Source of the DNA: Ignavibacteria bacterium RIFOXYC2_FULL_35_21
GTDB lineage: Bacteria; Bacteroidota; Ignavibacteria; Kapaibacteriales; UBA2268
Assembly (NCBI GenBank): GCA_001804705.1
Contig: MHAY01000063.1
Coordinates: forward strand, 1-34,484
Direction: 5' to 3'
DNA: 34,484 nt
Both the position numbers and the translations under genes were made by a program. The notes beneath the pieces were generated by a model that was given only the letters and a program-made list of their open reading frames with translations, had not been told where the DNA came from and did not search any database. Positions within the stretch are counted from its first letter, which is position 1; each line of letters opens with the position of its first letter. Shown in pieces: positions 16,201 to 23,965 of this stretch.

Positions 16201-17443
16201 TGGTAGCAATATTACTATTAATCCATTACCTACACCTGATTTCACAGGTCCTGATGAAATCTGTTTCGGAAGGTTAAATGATTATTCTTCAACCAATAAT
16301 CCTGGCGGAGTAATTAATGAATGGTTCGTTGAAAATGGCAACATAATTGGTGATTCTGTTGGAAATACAGTAACCGTTCAATGGTTAAATAATGCAGTTA
16401 CTACATTGAAACTTGTACAAACAATATCCACAACCGGATGTATTGATTCAATAACAAAATTAATAAATGTTGCTAATATCATTTTGCCGGACTCAATCGG
16501 TGAAAGTCCAACCTGTGATAAAATCGAATTGAATTATAATGCTCCAAAAAATGATTATTTGGTTGGCCACAAATGGATTGTAACCGGCGGGACAATTATT
16601 AGCGGTGAATCCGACAGTATTGTTACTGTCATGTGGGACCAATCCGGAACTGGGAAAATAAAACTCATAATAAGTTTCACCGATGATCCCGATTGCAAAG
16701 ATTCAGTAGAACAGACTTTCACAATTAAAGAATCTCCTGTTGTAACTTTGGACACTTTTCCTAATGTTTGTGTTAATTCAAATTCATTTTATCTAACCGG
16801 TGCTAAGCCGGATGGAGGAACATATTCAGGTACCGGTGTTTTTGAACTCGGTTTATTCTATCCCGAAGTTGCAGGTTCAGGTTCTCATACTATCACATAT
16901 ACTTATACTGGCCAAAATGGCTGTACAATTAGTAAATCGGGTATTCTAACTGTGAATCCCTTACCCGATAAGCCAATTATTACAAAACAGGATAGAGATT
17001 TAATATCCAGTGCCGATACGGGAAACCAGTGGTATCGAAACGGTGCCAAGCTCACTAATGCTGTTCATAAAATATACACACCTAATCAGAATGGTTCATA
17101 TACAGTTCAGGTTACCGACACATTAGGATGTAAATCGGAAATTTCTGATGTTTTTGATTATTATGTTTCGGTTGAGGATATTACTAATTCCGACTTATTT
17201 AGGATTTATCCTAATCCTGCTCAAGATAAACTTATAATTGAAATAAATACCGATGAAATTCCTAATGTTAGTTACAAATTTATTAATCTTCTTGGGGAGC
17301 CCTTGATTAATTCTTCATTTGAAATGAAAGGTGCTAAAACATCTGAATCTTTAAATCTAAAGGGAATCAGAGACGGAATTTATTTCTTAGCTTTAACTAT
17401 TGGAGAAAATACATTTTATCAAAAGATAATTATCAGGAAATAA
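13280..17443 (+). CDS. T9SS-secreted SBBP beta-propeller protein with PKD-like domains
   Basis: 1387 residues. Signal peptide at residues 1-21. An N-terminal domain (about 35-270; FWENRGQL, MNIYLRNDGISYEF) resembles the DUF7948 domain that often precedes SBBP repeats. Then come seven blades (about 291-765), each opening with a W-x-T-Y-Y-G-G motif (WGTYYGGE, WCTFYGG, WATYYGG, WGTYFG, WSTYYGG, WGTYYGG, WGTYYCD) and containing ATPGAYQT and DAFIAKFD strings. Two tandem domains of about 100 residues follow (GPYCVGEEI and GPFCQGETI), then PKD-like domains, then a type A sorting domain (about 1305-1387; RIYPNPAQDKLIIE to the end at KIIIRK). The protein should be exported by Sec and then T9SS to the cell surface or medium; its ligand is unknown. 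GGAG seven bases before the ATG supports the start. Confidence 0.9.
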   Translation: MKRKILFYNLILLLFSSFLLGKDNEKVNEYMNVYQPGFWENRGQLVDQNRKQRNDILYYRSANGMNIYLRNDGISYEFRKVEKADTNNSNYDLPFTKDFEKKINYFKTKLNTHRVDLHFLGSNQNPEIITEGISEDYNNYYGSGCGEKGLLFIHNYQKIIYKDIYPNIDFVYYIDEGELGKENVRSFRNVKYDFVVKPGGEISSIRIKYSGADDLSLSQSGSLLVKTSLGNMEEAKPFSFTSESKSNAAILSNLSSEQIVNVQYKLENNILSFTESNYDENKVLVIDPRLIWGTYYGGERQDEAIAVAVDNINNIVVTGYTKSVMRIATNGAFKTKGDDIGLNAFILKLDSTGKRKWCTFYGGVYSFSDYDSAVDFGTGIGCFRSDNSIAVAGITFSDDSLATPGAYQTTLRGETDVFLARFDSNGVRKWATYYGGDSTEGALGYGVNLCINPKGDILMTGWTSSTNGIATPGAYKTTKTTLWDAFIARFDSSGNRKWGTYFGIDGVWDYGTAITSDQICNFYVTGWTNSFSGLATPGTHQFTSCDADDAFVVKFDSNNTIKWSTYYGGCSHDVGNDIIPDGWGNVVITGLTSSLTDISTPNSMQAIYGGGGEDAFMAKLDTNGVRKWGTYYGGSDIDIGLGLAQDKYRNIVLTGITRSANNIATICTQKSTPGEGLNQFLSKFGPDGSIQWGTYYCDSTHGWNIGGSDIDIDKNGDMIIVGGTQSWNDVATPGAHQTQIDTTALPGPYGDYWITFDAFIAKFGPVIPPSAFDSKDDEIQYASVCLTAGPVLGPYCVGEEIVVPFKTYVDFNPGNVFTAKLSNKFGEFMNPTTIGTVTGTSSDTIRGVIPVGLPFSRSYRVMVIASDPPTVGEPNPYEITIGPCFAVDSVYGPFCQGETIEVTFAAFLDYDDSNIFTAQLSDLNGEFSPAIDIGFINATASNTITAVIPKSITPGAGYRIRVTASSPQLISDDNGSNITINPLPTPDFTGPDEICFGRLNDYSSTNNPGGVINEWFVENGNIIGDSVGNTVTVQWLNNAVTTLKLVQTISTTGCIDSITKLINVANIILPDSIGESPTCDKIELNYNAPKNDYLVGHKWIVTGGTIISGESDSIVTVMWDQSGTGKIKLIISFTDDPDCKDSVEQTFTIKESPVVTLDTFPNVCVNSNSFYLTGAKPDGGTYSGTGVFELGLFYPEVAGSGSHTITYTYTGQNGCTISKSGILTVNPLPDKPIITKQDRDLISSADTGNQWYRNGAKLTNAVHKIYTPNQNGSYTVQVTDTLGCKSEISDVFDYYVSVEDITNSDLFRIYPNPAQDKLIIEINTDEIPNVSYKFINLLGEPLINSSFEMKGAKTSESLNLKGIRDGIYFLALTIGENTFYQKIIIRK

Positions 17444-17453
17444 ATATAAAAAA

Positions 17454-17521
17454 TGTAGGGGCAGAACATTTTCTGTCCCTACAACATTTCAAAAACGGGC
17501 AGAACATTTTCTGTCCCTACA
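17454..17521. terminator. Two tandem TGTAG palindromes between convergent genes (likely bidirectional terminator)
   Basis: Copy 1 (17454-17483): TGTAGGGGCAGAA-CATT-TTCTGTCCCTACA, arms matching at 12 of 13 positions. Copy 2 (about 17495-17521) repeats GGGCAGAACATTTTCTGTCC CTACA with a shortened left arm. They lie between the convergent T9SS protein and lipoprotein genes and could form strong hairpins in either transcript. The arms share their outer sequence with the palindrome inside the acylase gene (4383-4413), so they are also members of a dispersed repeat family. Confidence 0.7.
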
Positions 17522-17540
17522 TTTCATAATCAACAATTCA

Positions 17541-17568
17541 TTTTACATTCTACATTTTGAATTTTACA
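17541..17568. repeat. Four TTTTACA-type heptamers abutting the lipoprotein stop codon
   Basis: Units TTTTACA, TTCTACA, TTTTGAA, TTTTACA in perfect 7-bp register, ending at the base before the stop codon (17569-17571) of the minus-strand lipoprotein gene. A third heptamer sequence in this window, again four units and again at a gene 3' end. Confidence 0.65.
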
Positions 17569-18243
17569 TTATTCTTTATATTTCACAACCAGTTTCTTCC
17601 CGTCGGCAAATTCAAGCAATGTAGGTTTCCAAAGTGCCTGTAATCTAACAAATTTACTGCGTATTATTGTGTCCCTTGGATTTGACGGTACATGCTGATA
17701 GCTATCTGTAAACTTTAAATCTTTACCCTTCTCAATATTATAATTAACTCTAATTGGGAATCGTTTTACAATCTGATTATTCAAATCGTAAAACTCAAGC
17801 TCGCCTTCGACTTTTTTAATCGTTGAATTTGATTTATTTTTCATTTCAAAATGCAAAATATTTGACAACAATGTGTCATTATCAGCCTTTTGAACTCCGA
17901 TATATTTAAAACCAAGATTCATATGGATTTGCAAATTAGATGTTTGAGTACTTAACATATCCAGAATATACTCTTTTTTAAAATTCCTTTGTTTCTCAAT
18001 AATATCTCCGACTTTTTTTCCTATTATGGAATCTACCGAGATGCCGGACCTTGCAAGGCCGTTTGAGTACAGCTCCAGTTCTTCACTTGTTACGTCCTTA
18101 TCGGTTTTTAGTTTTTCAGTAATAGAAATCAGGTTATCTCCGGTAATTACCTCATCGAGCATATCCGATTTCTTCTCACTCGAGCATGAAAAAAGAAATA
18201 AAACGGTTAGAATCAAACCAAACATTTGTTTCGTTAATTTCAT
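17569..18243 (-). CDS. Predicted lipoprotein of unknown function
   Basis: 224 residues. A lipoprotein signal peptide ends in the lipobox LFSC with Cys20, followed by SSEKKSD, so it is likely anchored in a membrane facing the periplasm. The rest alternates charged helix-like sequence (residues 30-95) with beta-rich sequence (HFEMKNKSNSTIKKVEGELE), resembling the fold of FxLYD/DUF-type extracellular beta-sandwiches, but I cannot name a family. A strong Shine-Dalgarno (GGAGGAG at 18246-18252) directly precedes ATG 18243, unusual here as most genes lack one. It sits downstream of the Ppx gene and may be transcribed with it. Real gene with good confidence; function unknown. Confidence 0.75.
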   Translation of the reverse strand: MKLTKQMFGLILTVLFLFSCSSEKKSDMLDEVITGDNLISITEKLKTDKDVTSEELELYSNGLARSGISVDSIIGKKVGDIIEKQRNFKKEYILDMLSTQTSNLQIHMNLGFKYIGVQKADNDTLLSNILHFEMKNKSNSTIKKVEGELEFYDLNNQIVKRFPIRVNYNIEKGKDLKFTDSYQHVPSNPRDTIIRSKFVRLQALWKPTLLEFADGKKLVVKYKE

Positions 18244-18311
18244 ATCTCCTCCAATAATTATTAATTGTCAATTTTTTAATAAAAATATAACCACAATTCA
18301 AAATTTAAAAT

Positions 18312-19223
18312 TTATAATTCAAAATTATTTTGTCGAGATGCCAGGTCAATCAGAATGCCATATCTCAGTCCGCGTGTACTGACACTGCATTTGTTAATTT
18401 CAAGAAATTTCATTATACATAGTAAAATTAAAGTACCCGCTGTTATTATATCCGCCCTGTCGGGATGTATGCCCGGTATTTTTTTTAATTCATCAACATT
18501 TAAGTTTTTTAATTTATTAAATATTTGATGCAATTTTTCAAAATCTAAAATGTAACCATGTACTTTTTCTTTTACATATTTTGTTAGTTCCTGTACCACT
18601 GCGGCAAGAGTAGTAGGTGTTCCAGCAACTCCAATCAGTTCTCCTTTGAATTGCGAAGTATCAATTTTATTGAGACTTTCAGTAATAAATAATTCTGCTT
18701 CACGTACACTATCCTCATTTGCCGGTTGAATTTTGAAATACCTTTCCGTCAGCCTTACAGCTCCTATTGGAAGGCTATATCTTAACTTAACGATTTGATT
18801 CTCCCCACAAATGAACTCCGTGCTTCCACCGCCAATATCTACGACAATACATGGTTTATTATTCTCGATTGTTCCCAAAAAACTCAATCTGGCTTCTTCC
18901 TCACCTGATATTACTTTTATATCTGTTCCAATTGCTTCTGATAATATTTTGATGACATCATCCCTGTTTATAGCATCCCTCAATGCAGAAGTACCAGCAG
19001 AAGATATCTTCGCAACATTGTTTTCATCACAAATATTCTTATAATTTACTAAGATTTTCCTTGCTCTTTCAATGGCTTCCGTCTTTATAACATGAGTTTT
19101 GTCAACCCCTTCACCAAGCCTTGCAATGCTATGTTCATTTTGCAAAAATACAAGCTCTCCATCGGAATTTTTCTCCCCTATAACCATCAGAATAGTATTT
19201 GTCCCAATATCAATACCAGCCAT
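18312..19223 (-). CDS. Ppx/GppA family phosphatase (exopolyphosphatase/pppGpp phosphohydrolase-like)
   Basis: 303 residues from ATG 19223. ASKHA-fold phosphate loops: MAGIDIGTNTILMVIGE at the start and CIVVDIGGGSTEFI near residue 125, plus GVAGTPTTLAA and IPGIHPDRADIITAGTLIL. The family hydrolyses inorganic polyphosphate or pppGpp; which one cannot be told. The length fits the short form without the C-terminal HD-like domain. A longer frame begins at 19295 inside prmA, but its first 24 residues include a stretch encoded by a dispersed palindrome (19240-19261), and family similarity begins at MAGIDIG, so I chose 19223. Likely co-transcribed with prmA. Confidence 0.88.
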   Translation of the reverse strand: MAGIDIGTNTILMVIGEKNSDGELVFLQNEHSIARLGEGVDKTHVIKTEAIERARKILVNYKNICDENNVAKISSAGTSALRDAINRDDVIKILSEAIGTDIKVISGEEEARLSFLGTIENNKPCIVVDIGGGSTEFICGENQIVKLRYSLPIGAVRLTERYFKIQPANEDSVREAELFITESLNKIDTSQFKGELIGVAGTPTTLAAVVQELTKYVKEKVHGYILDFEKLHQIFNKLKNLNVDELKKIPGIHPDRADIITAGTLILLCIMKFLEINKCSVSTRGLRYGILIDLASRQNNFEL

Positions 19224-19239
19224 CCTAATTGGAGCTATC

Positions 19240-19261
19240 ACTCTGAGCGTAGTCGAAGAGT
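19240..19261. repeat. TCGAC-type palindromic repeat between prmA and the Ppx gene
   Basis: ACTCTGAGCGTAGTCGAAGAGT: five-base outer arms and the same TTCGAC / GCTCAG core as the composite repeats at 2172-2221 and 11943-11990. This copy is intergenic and lacks the heptamer tail. Strings like this are common as dispersed repeats in Bacteroidota-type genomes (from memory). Confidence 0.65.
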
Positions 19262-19264
19262 CTT

Positions 19265-20107
19265 TCAGTTTACCTGAAAATGTATCGCTATCCATTCATC
19301 CTCTGTAATACTATTAGTTATTTCAAAGCCGGCATCTGTTGCGGCTTTTATTATTTCATCCTTATCATAAATCATTATTCCTGATACAAGCAAATCACCT
19401 TTCTTATGTTTTAATCCATTATAAAACTTTGGGAAAGAAGGAATAAGCAAATTAAAAAATAGATTTGCCATAATACCATCACAATCTGGAAAATCAAAGC
19501 TGTCAATGTCGGCTTCAATCAGTTCAATCTGAAACTGGACATTGTTTAGTTTAATATTTTCAACTGCATTATCAATTGACCAATAATTATTATCGAATGC
19601 CAAAACTCTCCTTGCACCAAGCTTTACAGCCAATATGGCAAGTACACCGGTACCTGTTCCGGCATCAATCCAATAAGAATCCCGTTTAATTACTTGCTCT
19701 GTAAGTATGCACATTAGTCTTGTCGATGAGTGTTCACCTGTGCCAAATGACATTTTAGGATTAATTGCTATTTTTATTTCATTTTTAAGCTCCGATAATT
19801 TCCATTCGGGAGCAATACCGATTCTATCGTTTACATTAATTGCCGGGACTTGTTTCTCCCATTCTTCGTTCCAGTTCTTATCCTCAAGAATTTCTTCTTT
19901 TGTAATTTCTGCCTTAATTCCCGATTCTTCCAAAATAGTTTTTATGTGAGTTCCTTTTTCAATCCAATATTCAAGAGGGAAGGTAGCTATAAGTTCATCG
20001 AGTTTTTCTTCGATACCTGAAAAGGGTAGTCCATAAAAAATAGCATAAAGGAGGTCGTAATCCTCCTCCAAAATCTTAATATGAATATTTATAAATTTTT
20101 TTCTCAA
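19265..20107 (-). CDS. prmA: Ribosomal protein L11 methyltransferase-like SAM methyltransferase
   Basis: 280 residues. The N-terminal half holds the family's L.E.GI and NWNEEWEKQ segment (DKNWNEEWEKQVPAI) and MSFGTGEHSSTRLM. The SAM-binding motif I is WIDAGTGTGVLAILA, followed by VLAFDNNYWSIDNAVENI (motif II) and GIMANLFFNLL (motif IV position). PrmA trimethylates L11 on the 50S subunit; it is usually dispensable. The order and spacing of motifs and the length match PrmA. Divergent from kdsC across about 98 AT-rich bases (20108-20205), in which I saw no clear promoter boxes. Confidence 0.9.
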   Translation of the reverse strand: MRKKFINIHIKILEEDYDLLYAIFYGLPFSGIEEKLDELIATFPLEYWIEKGTHIKTILEESGIKAEITKEEILEDKNWNEEWEKQVPAINVNDRIGIAPEWKLSELKNEIKIAINPKMSFGTGEHSSTRLMCILTEQVIKRDSYWIDAGTGTGVLAILAVKLGARRVLAFDNNYWSIDNAVENIKLNNVQFQIELIEADIDSFDFPDCDGIMANLFFNLLIPSFPKFYNGLKHKKGDLLVSGIMIYDKDEIIKAATDAGFEITNSITEDEWIAIHFQVN

Positions 20108-20205
20108 AACAAATTATCTTCTATTACCGTCTAACTAAATGTTAATAAAAATTATTATTTTTGTTCTTTAAGCAATTATGAAAAAACAAAACTAATTAAA
20201 CTTGG

Positions 20206-20730
20206 ATGGATTCTAAAACGTTAAATGAAAAGCTGGCACATATTAAATTACTTGTAATGGATGTTGACGGTACATTAACAAATTCGAAAGTTTATTATTC
20301 AAGCAAAGGTGAAGAGCTAAAGGAATTTTCAATCAGGGACGGAATGGGAATTGAACTGCTGAAAAATGCAGGAATTAAAACAGCAATCATCACAACAGAA
20401 AATTCCCAGATAGTTACGTCCAGAGCCAAAAAACTGAAAATTGACAATATTATTTTGGGTTCAAGGAATAAGAAAAAAGATTTGAATGATTTAACTGAAA
20501 AATTGAATTTATCTTTAGAAAATGTTGCTTATATTGGCGATGATGTGAACGATATTCAGGCTATGGAGATTAGCGGAATAACTGCTTGCCCTGATGATGC
20601 TGTTTCATCTGTTAAAGAAATAGCGTCTTATGTTTGTGATAATGGTGGAGGTAATGGCGCAGTCAGGGAGTTTATTGAAAAGATAATAATTGCACAAAAT
20701 AAATCATTATTATTACCGGAAAATTGGTAA
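20206..20730 (+). CDS. kdsC: 3-deoxy-D-manno-octulosonate 8-phosphate phosphatase
   Basis: 174 residues. HAD motif I DVDGT (nucleophile Asp19, acid/base Asp21), then the KdsC hallmark GEELKEFSIRDGMGIELL, motif II IITTENS, and motif III/IV YIGDDVNDI with CPDDAV. KdsC removes phosphate from Kdo-8-P to give Kdo for the LPS inner core, in the cytoplasm. Length is typical for tetrameric C0-type HAD phosphatases of this family. First gene of a tight plus-strand set (kdsC, YtxH, DUF948-like) that ends in a hairpin terminator. Together with lptD in this window it shows a Kdo-containing LPS outer membrane. Confidence 0.92.
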   Translation: MDSKTLNEKLAHIKLLVMDVDGTLTNSKVYYSSKGEELKEFSIRDGMGIELLKNAGIKTAIITTENSQIVTSRAKKLKIDNIILGSRNKKKDLNDLTEKLNLSLENVAYIGDDVNDIQAMEISGITACPDDAVSSVKEIASYVCDNGGGNGAVREFIEKIIIAQNKSLLLPENW

Positions 20731-20748
20731 AATTAATCAGGAGTTATT

Positions 20749-21180
20749 ATGTCAAAAGATTCAGATTCAGGCAGCTTCACCAGGGGATTATTCCTCGGAG
20801 CTATCCTCGGAGGCTTAGTTGGAGCTGTTACAGCCTTATTGCTTGCTCCTAAGAGCGGGGCAGAGTTGAGGAAAGATTTAGCAGAAAAATCTGCTGAACT
20901 ATACGATAAAGCAACCGATATGCTTCAAACAGTAGAAGCTAATGTTGGAGATGCAGTTCATACAGCAGTAAATGAAGGAAAGGTACGTGCTCAAAATATT
21001 GTTCAATCTGCTAAATCACAGGCAGAAGAGCTTATGTCAAATGCCGATGCTGTTCTTAAGGAAGCACGTTCCAAAGCTCATACTGCAAAAGAAAACATCG
21101 GAGATAAATTACAAAATGTTAAGGATGCTGCCAAAGCCGGTGTTGAGGCTTTCCGCAGTGAAATGGATTCATCAAGTTAA
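20749..21180 (+). CDS. YtxH domain protein
   Basis: 143 residues. A glycine-rich hydrophobic N-terminal segment (LFLGAILGGLVGAVTALLLAP, here residues 14-33 or so) is followed by KSGAELRKDL, the YtxH signature, and then a long Ala/Lys/Glu-rich helical region likely to form coiled coil. A membrane-associated protein of unclear role; relatives are linked to general stress. GGAG nine bases before the ATG supports the start. Lies 18 bases after kdsC and 22 before a DUF948-like gene, the pairing often seen for YtxH-type proteins. Confidence 0.85.
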   Translation: MSKDSDSGSFTRGLFLGAILGGLVGAVTALLLAPKSGAELRKDLAEKSAELYDKATDMLQTVEANVGDAVHTAVNEGKVRAQNIVQSAKSQAEELMSNADAVLKEARSKAHTAKENIGDKLQNVKDAAKAGVEAFRSEMDSSS

Positions 21181-21202
21181 TTTATAATTTGAGGTAAAAA
21201 AA

Positions 21203-21595
21203 ATGGATTTAGCACTTCAAATAATTTCTTTGATTGCACTGGTTGCTTTTATTGTTCTGACTGTATATGCTGTCATTTCATTAAATTCAATGAGAAAACT
21301 AAGTGATGATGCGGCAAGGTCTTTAAATACGATGACGAGGGATATAAATGAACTAAAAGTAAAGTTAATTGAATCTCTTGAAAATCTTGATAATACAGCT
21401 ATACAAATTGGTTCATCTACTCAAAGATTGGAGGAGGATGTTAATTCTGTTACAGGTATTTTCAAACCCTTTAACAAATTAGCAACAGATGTTTACAATA
21501 AAATATCACCTCCGATTATTCAAAGTGCAACTATAATATCAGCAATTTCTAAAGCAATTAATGTTTTCGCAAATGTGTTAGTAAGTAAGAAATGA
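21203..21595 (+). CDS. DUF948-like membrane-anchored helical protein
   Basis: 130 residues. One N-terminal transmembrane helix (about residues 5-26, LQIISLIALVAFIVLTVYAV) followed by a heptad-like helical region (MRKLSDDAARSLNTMTRDIN). This matches DUF948/YtxG-type proteins, which usually sit next to YtxH genes; function unknown. GAGG with a poly-A spacer precedes the ATG. Last gene before the terminator at 21605-21632. Confidence 0.75.
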   Translation: MDLALQIISLIALVAFIVLTVYAVISLNSMRKLSDDAARSLNTMTRDINELKVKLIESLENLDNTAIQIGSSTQRLEEDVNSVTGIFKPFNKLATDVYNKISPPIIQSATIISAISKAINVFANVLVSKK

Positions 21596-21604
21596 TTCAT
21601 CAAA

Positions 21605-21632
21605 AAAACCTACGATTCAGTTCGTAGGTTTT
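21605..21632 (+). terminator. Rho-independent terminator after the kdsC-YtxH-DUF948 set
   Basis: Perfect 11-bp stem AAAACCTACGA / TCGTAGGTTTT around the loop TTCAGT, followed by TCTTTTAT. It starts 9 bases after the DUF948-like stop. The A-rich left arm means it may also serve the convergent DUF6580 gene on the minus strand. Confidence 0.88.
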
Positions 21633-21658
21633 CTTTTATAATTTTGTTCTAATGAAAA

Positions 21659-22189
21659 TCAATCCAAATGAGCCATTCTGAATTTTGGTACATATTTTTC
21701 CAATAACACAAACCCACCAATCATAATCGTGCAATAAATCATATCTCCAAATAATGCATTTCTATAAAAGGGCAGTGCCATAGTATAGCATTTCGTCAAT
21801 CCGTCAAATGTAAGTGCATATAAATCAGTCATTAACCATACAGCGAAGTTAGTTATAATAAAAAATGCAGTTGATGATAGCAAGGAAGCTAACACAACTC
21901 TTGATACTGATACCTTTTTAAGTAACATGAATCCAATTAAAGCACCAACTCCGAAGCTTAGATAAACAGCAATGATTGTTTCGTGTAACCCAATGAATAT
22001 ATCGCTGATAAACATGATGATAACAGGAATAATGATTGCTAATCTTTTATCTGGGAAAAATGCTGCACCGAATAGGGCAACAGCCATTATAGGATTAACA
22101 TTAGGTATGTGAGTGACTAACCTGGATATAATCGCCGCTAAAATAATTCCTATAATAATCAGGAACCTTGGATTTAGATATTTTTTCAT
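21659..22189 (-). CDS. DUF6580-like multi-pass membrane protein (putative transporter component)
   Basis: 176 residues, very hydrophobic, with about five transmembrane segments. Features I associate with DUF6580 are the N-terminal ISRLVTHIPNVNPIMAVALFG, FISDIFIGLHET, ITNFAVWL, and CYTMALPFYRNALFGD. The fold resembles ECF-transporter S components, so uptake of a small molecule is possible; no substrate can be assigned. The 154-base upstream region (22190-22343) is AT-rich; I looked for a riboswitch and saw none. Confidence 0.7.
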   Translation of the reverse strand: MKKYLNPRFLIIIGIILAAIISRLVTHIPNVNPIMAVALFGAAFFPDKRLAIIIPVIIMFISDIFIGLHETIIAVYLSFGVGALIGFMLLKKVSVSRVVLASLLSSTAFFIITNFAVWLMTDLYALTFDGLTKCYTMALPFYRNALFGDMIYCTIMIGGFVLLEKYVPKFRMAHLD

Positions 22190-22343
22190 GATACACCTGT
22201 TTTATTTTTAAATTACTTGTTTTCTATTTTTCTGCAAATTTAATTTATTTATTCAAATTAATCCACACGATAGAGTATAATCATATTAAATGAATATATT
22301 ATTAGTTTACATAATGTAGATTATATTACATCTATTCCAGGAA

Positions 22344-22541
22344 TTACTCTTGTTTATTCTTTGTACCTTCTTCATGTAACATGTACTTAAGCGTCTTAAT
22401 AAACGAAGGGTCATTCTTATCAATTTTATTTCTAATCTTATCTTTTATTTCTTTTAATAATAATTGATTCATCAGAATTTCTTCATTATTTTCCTTCTCA
22501 ATACCGGTTTCTGTCCTAATTATTTTATTATCTTCTGCCAT
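22344..22541 (-). CDS. Small charged protein of unknown function
   Basis: 65 residues, rich in Lys, Glu, Asn and Ile; predicted mostly helical (EEILMNQLLLKEIKDKIRNK), no signal peptide, no membrane segment and no Cys. No family recognised. Upstream (22542-22661) is 120 bases of AT-rich DNA without a Shine-Dalgarno, which is common in this lineage. It lies between pyrC and the DUF6580 gene on the same strand. Probably real, because the frame is intact and the amino acid mix is sensible, but the evidence is thin. Confidence 0.45.
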   Translation of the reverse strand: MAEDNKIIRTETGIEKENNEEILMNQLLLKEIKDKIRNKIDKNDPSFIKTLKYMLHEEGTKNKQE

Positions 22542-22661
22542 TTTATAGTTGAATTAGATATTTTAATAAATATCAATATATCTTTTATAATCAGTAAATA
22601 AATAAATATATCTAATAGTTATTATCAATTAATTTAGTTCTGTTACTTGAATTACAATTAC

Positions 22662-23945
22662 TTATAAATTTGAATTATAAATTTGATTATTATTTATAAC
22701 AAATTTTGGTTTCCCCTTTAATTTCATACCATTATATGGCGTATTCCTGGATTTTGATTTAAACAAATCCGAATCAATAATCCAATCTTCATTCGGAGCA
22801 AATATTGTCAAATTAGTCTTTTCACCTTCTTTAATTATTATTTCCGGTAAATTCAGTATTTTTCTCGGATTTACAGATAATTTTTCAATAAGTTGATTGA
22901 TCGTTATAACTCCTGTATGAACTAAGTAAGTCATAGAAACAGCAAGGGCTGTTTCAAGACCGATAATACCGTTTGGAGCTTTTTCAAACTCAACTTCCTT
23001 CTCATATAATGTATGAGGAGCATGGTCTGTGGCTATGCAATCAATCGTTCCGTCAGATAAACCTTCCATTAATGCTTCAATATCTTTTTCAGTCCTTAAA
23101 GGCGGATTCATTTTAAAATTAGTGTCATAGCTTTCTATTAACGTATCAGACAATGAAAAATGATGAGGTGCAACTTCACAAGTTACCCTAATACCCTGTT
23201 CCTTTGCTTTACGAATTATATTTACAGCCCCGGCAGTACTTATATGCTGTGCGTGATAACGGCGATTCCCACAGTATTCAGCAAGTGTTATGTCCCTATA
23301 AAGAATTATTTCTTCTGCAACTGATGGATAACCTTTCAAACCAAGCTTAGTTGAAATCATTCCCTCGTTCATCGAAAAACCTTCTGTAAGTAACAAATCT
23401 TCGCAATGCTGAGCTAATAACAAATCCTTAGAGCCGGCATATTCAAATGCACGTTTCATAATATTGGAATTTTGGACAGCATTCCCGTCATCAGTGAAGA
23501 AAGATACACCATAATCATTTAGTTCAAGCATTGGAGAGAGATATTTGCCTTCCCTTTTAACAGTTATACCGGCTGAAATACTTACATCTACTATATTATC
23601 CTTTGCTTTCTGCTTAATAAATTCGACAACTGTCGGATGGTCAATTGCAGGTTCTGTGTTTGGCATACAGCATAATCCGGTAAATCCGCCATTTGCCGCC
23701 GCTTCACATCCGGATTGAATGTCCTCTTTATCTTCCTGACCGGGTTCACGCAAATGAACGTGCATATCGAAAAAACCGGGTGCGGCAACAAGTTTTTCGG
23801 ATGGTATGACGGTTGTGTTTGTATCTATCTCGGCATCCTTTTCATTGCAATGCTTAATTACACCATCCTTAACCCAAAGATTAACAACTTTGTCTAATTT
23901 TTGTTCGGGGCTTATTACCCTTATTTTTTTGAAATAGTGATTCAT
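22662..23945 (-). CDS. pyrC: Dihydroorotase (class I)
   Basis: 427 residues; converts carbamoyl aspartate to dihydroorotate in pyrimidine synthesis. The HxH zinc motif is DMHVHLREPG (His62, His64), followed by CCMPNTEPAID, LAQHCED, RYHAQHIST and CIATDHAPH, all metal or substrate sites of the amidohydrolase fold. FKMNPPLR and GIIGLETAL also match. The length matches Bacillus-type PyrC. The last codons overlap a short TATAAATTTGA direct repeat. It sits 20 bases after the UDG-like gene on the same strand, so may share its transcript with the restriction-modification genes upstream. Confidence 0.93.
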   Translation of the reverse strand: MNHYFKKIRVISPEQKLDKVVNLWVKDGVIKHCNEKDAEIDTNTTVIPSEKLVAAPGFFDMHVHLREPGQEDKEDIQSGCEAAANGGFTGLCCMPNTEPAIDHPTVVEFIKQKAKDNIVDVSISAGITVKREGKYLSPMLELNDYGVSFFTDDGNAVQNSNIMKRAFEYAGSKDLLLAQHCEDLLLTEGFSMNEGMISTKLGLKGYPSVAEEIILYRDITLAEYCGNRRYHAQHISTAGAVNIIRKAKEQGIRVTCEVAPHHFSLSDTLIESYDTNFKMNPPLRTEKDIEALMEGLSDGTIDCIATDHAPHTLYEKEVEFEKAPNGIIGLETALAVSMTYLVHTGVITINQLIEKLSVNPRKILNLPEIIIKEGEKTNLTIFAPNEDWIIDSDLFKSKSRNTPYNGMKLKGKPKFVINNNQIYNSNL

Positions 23946-23965
23946 ATAAAATTTTATTGATTATT

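Noticed and set aside
19224-19295. Longer N-terminus for the Ppx/GppA protein starting at 19295
   Set aside because: It would begin inside prmA and be encoded partly by a dispersed palindrome; family similarity starts at MAGIDIG (19223).
22190-22343. Riboswitch upstream of the DUF6580 membrane protein
   Set aside because: I found no conserved riboswitch core or convincing stem-loop set in this AT-rich stretch.
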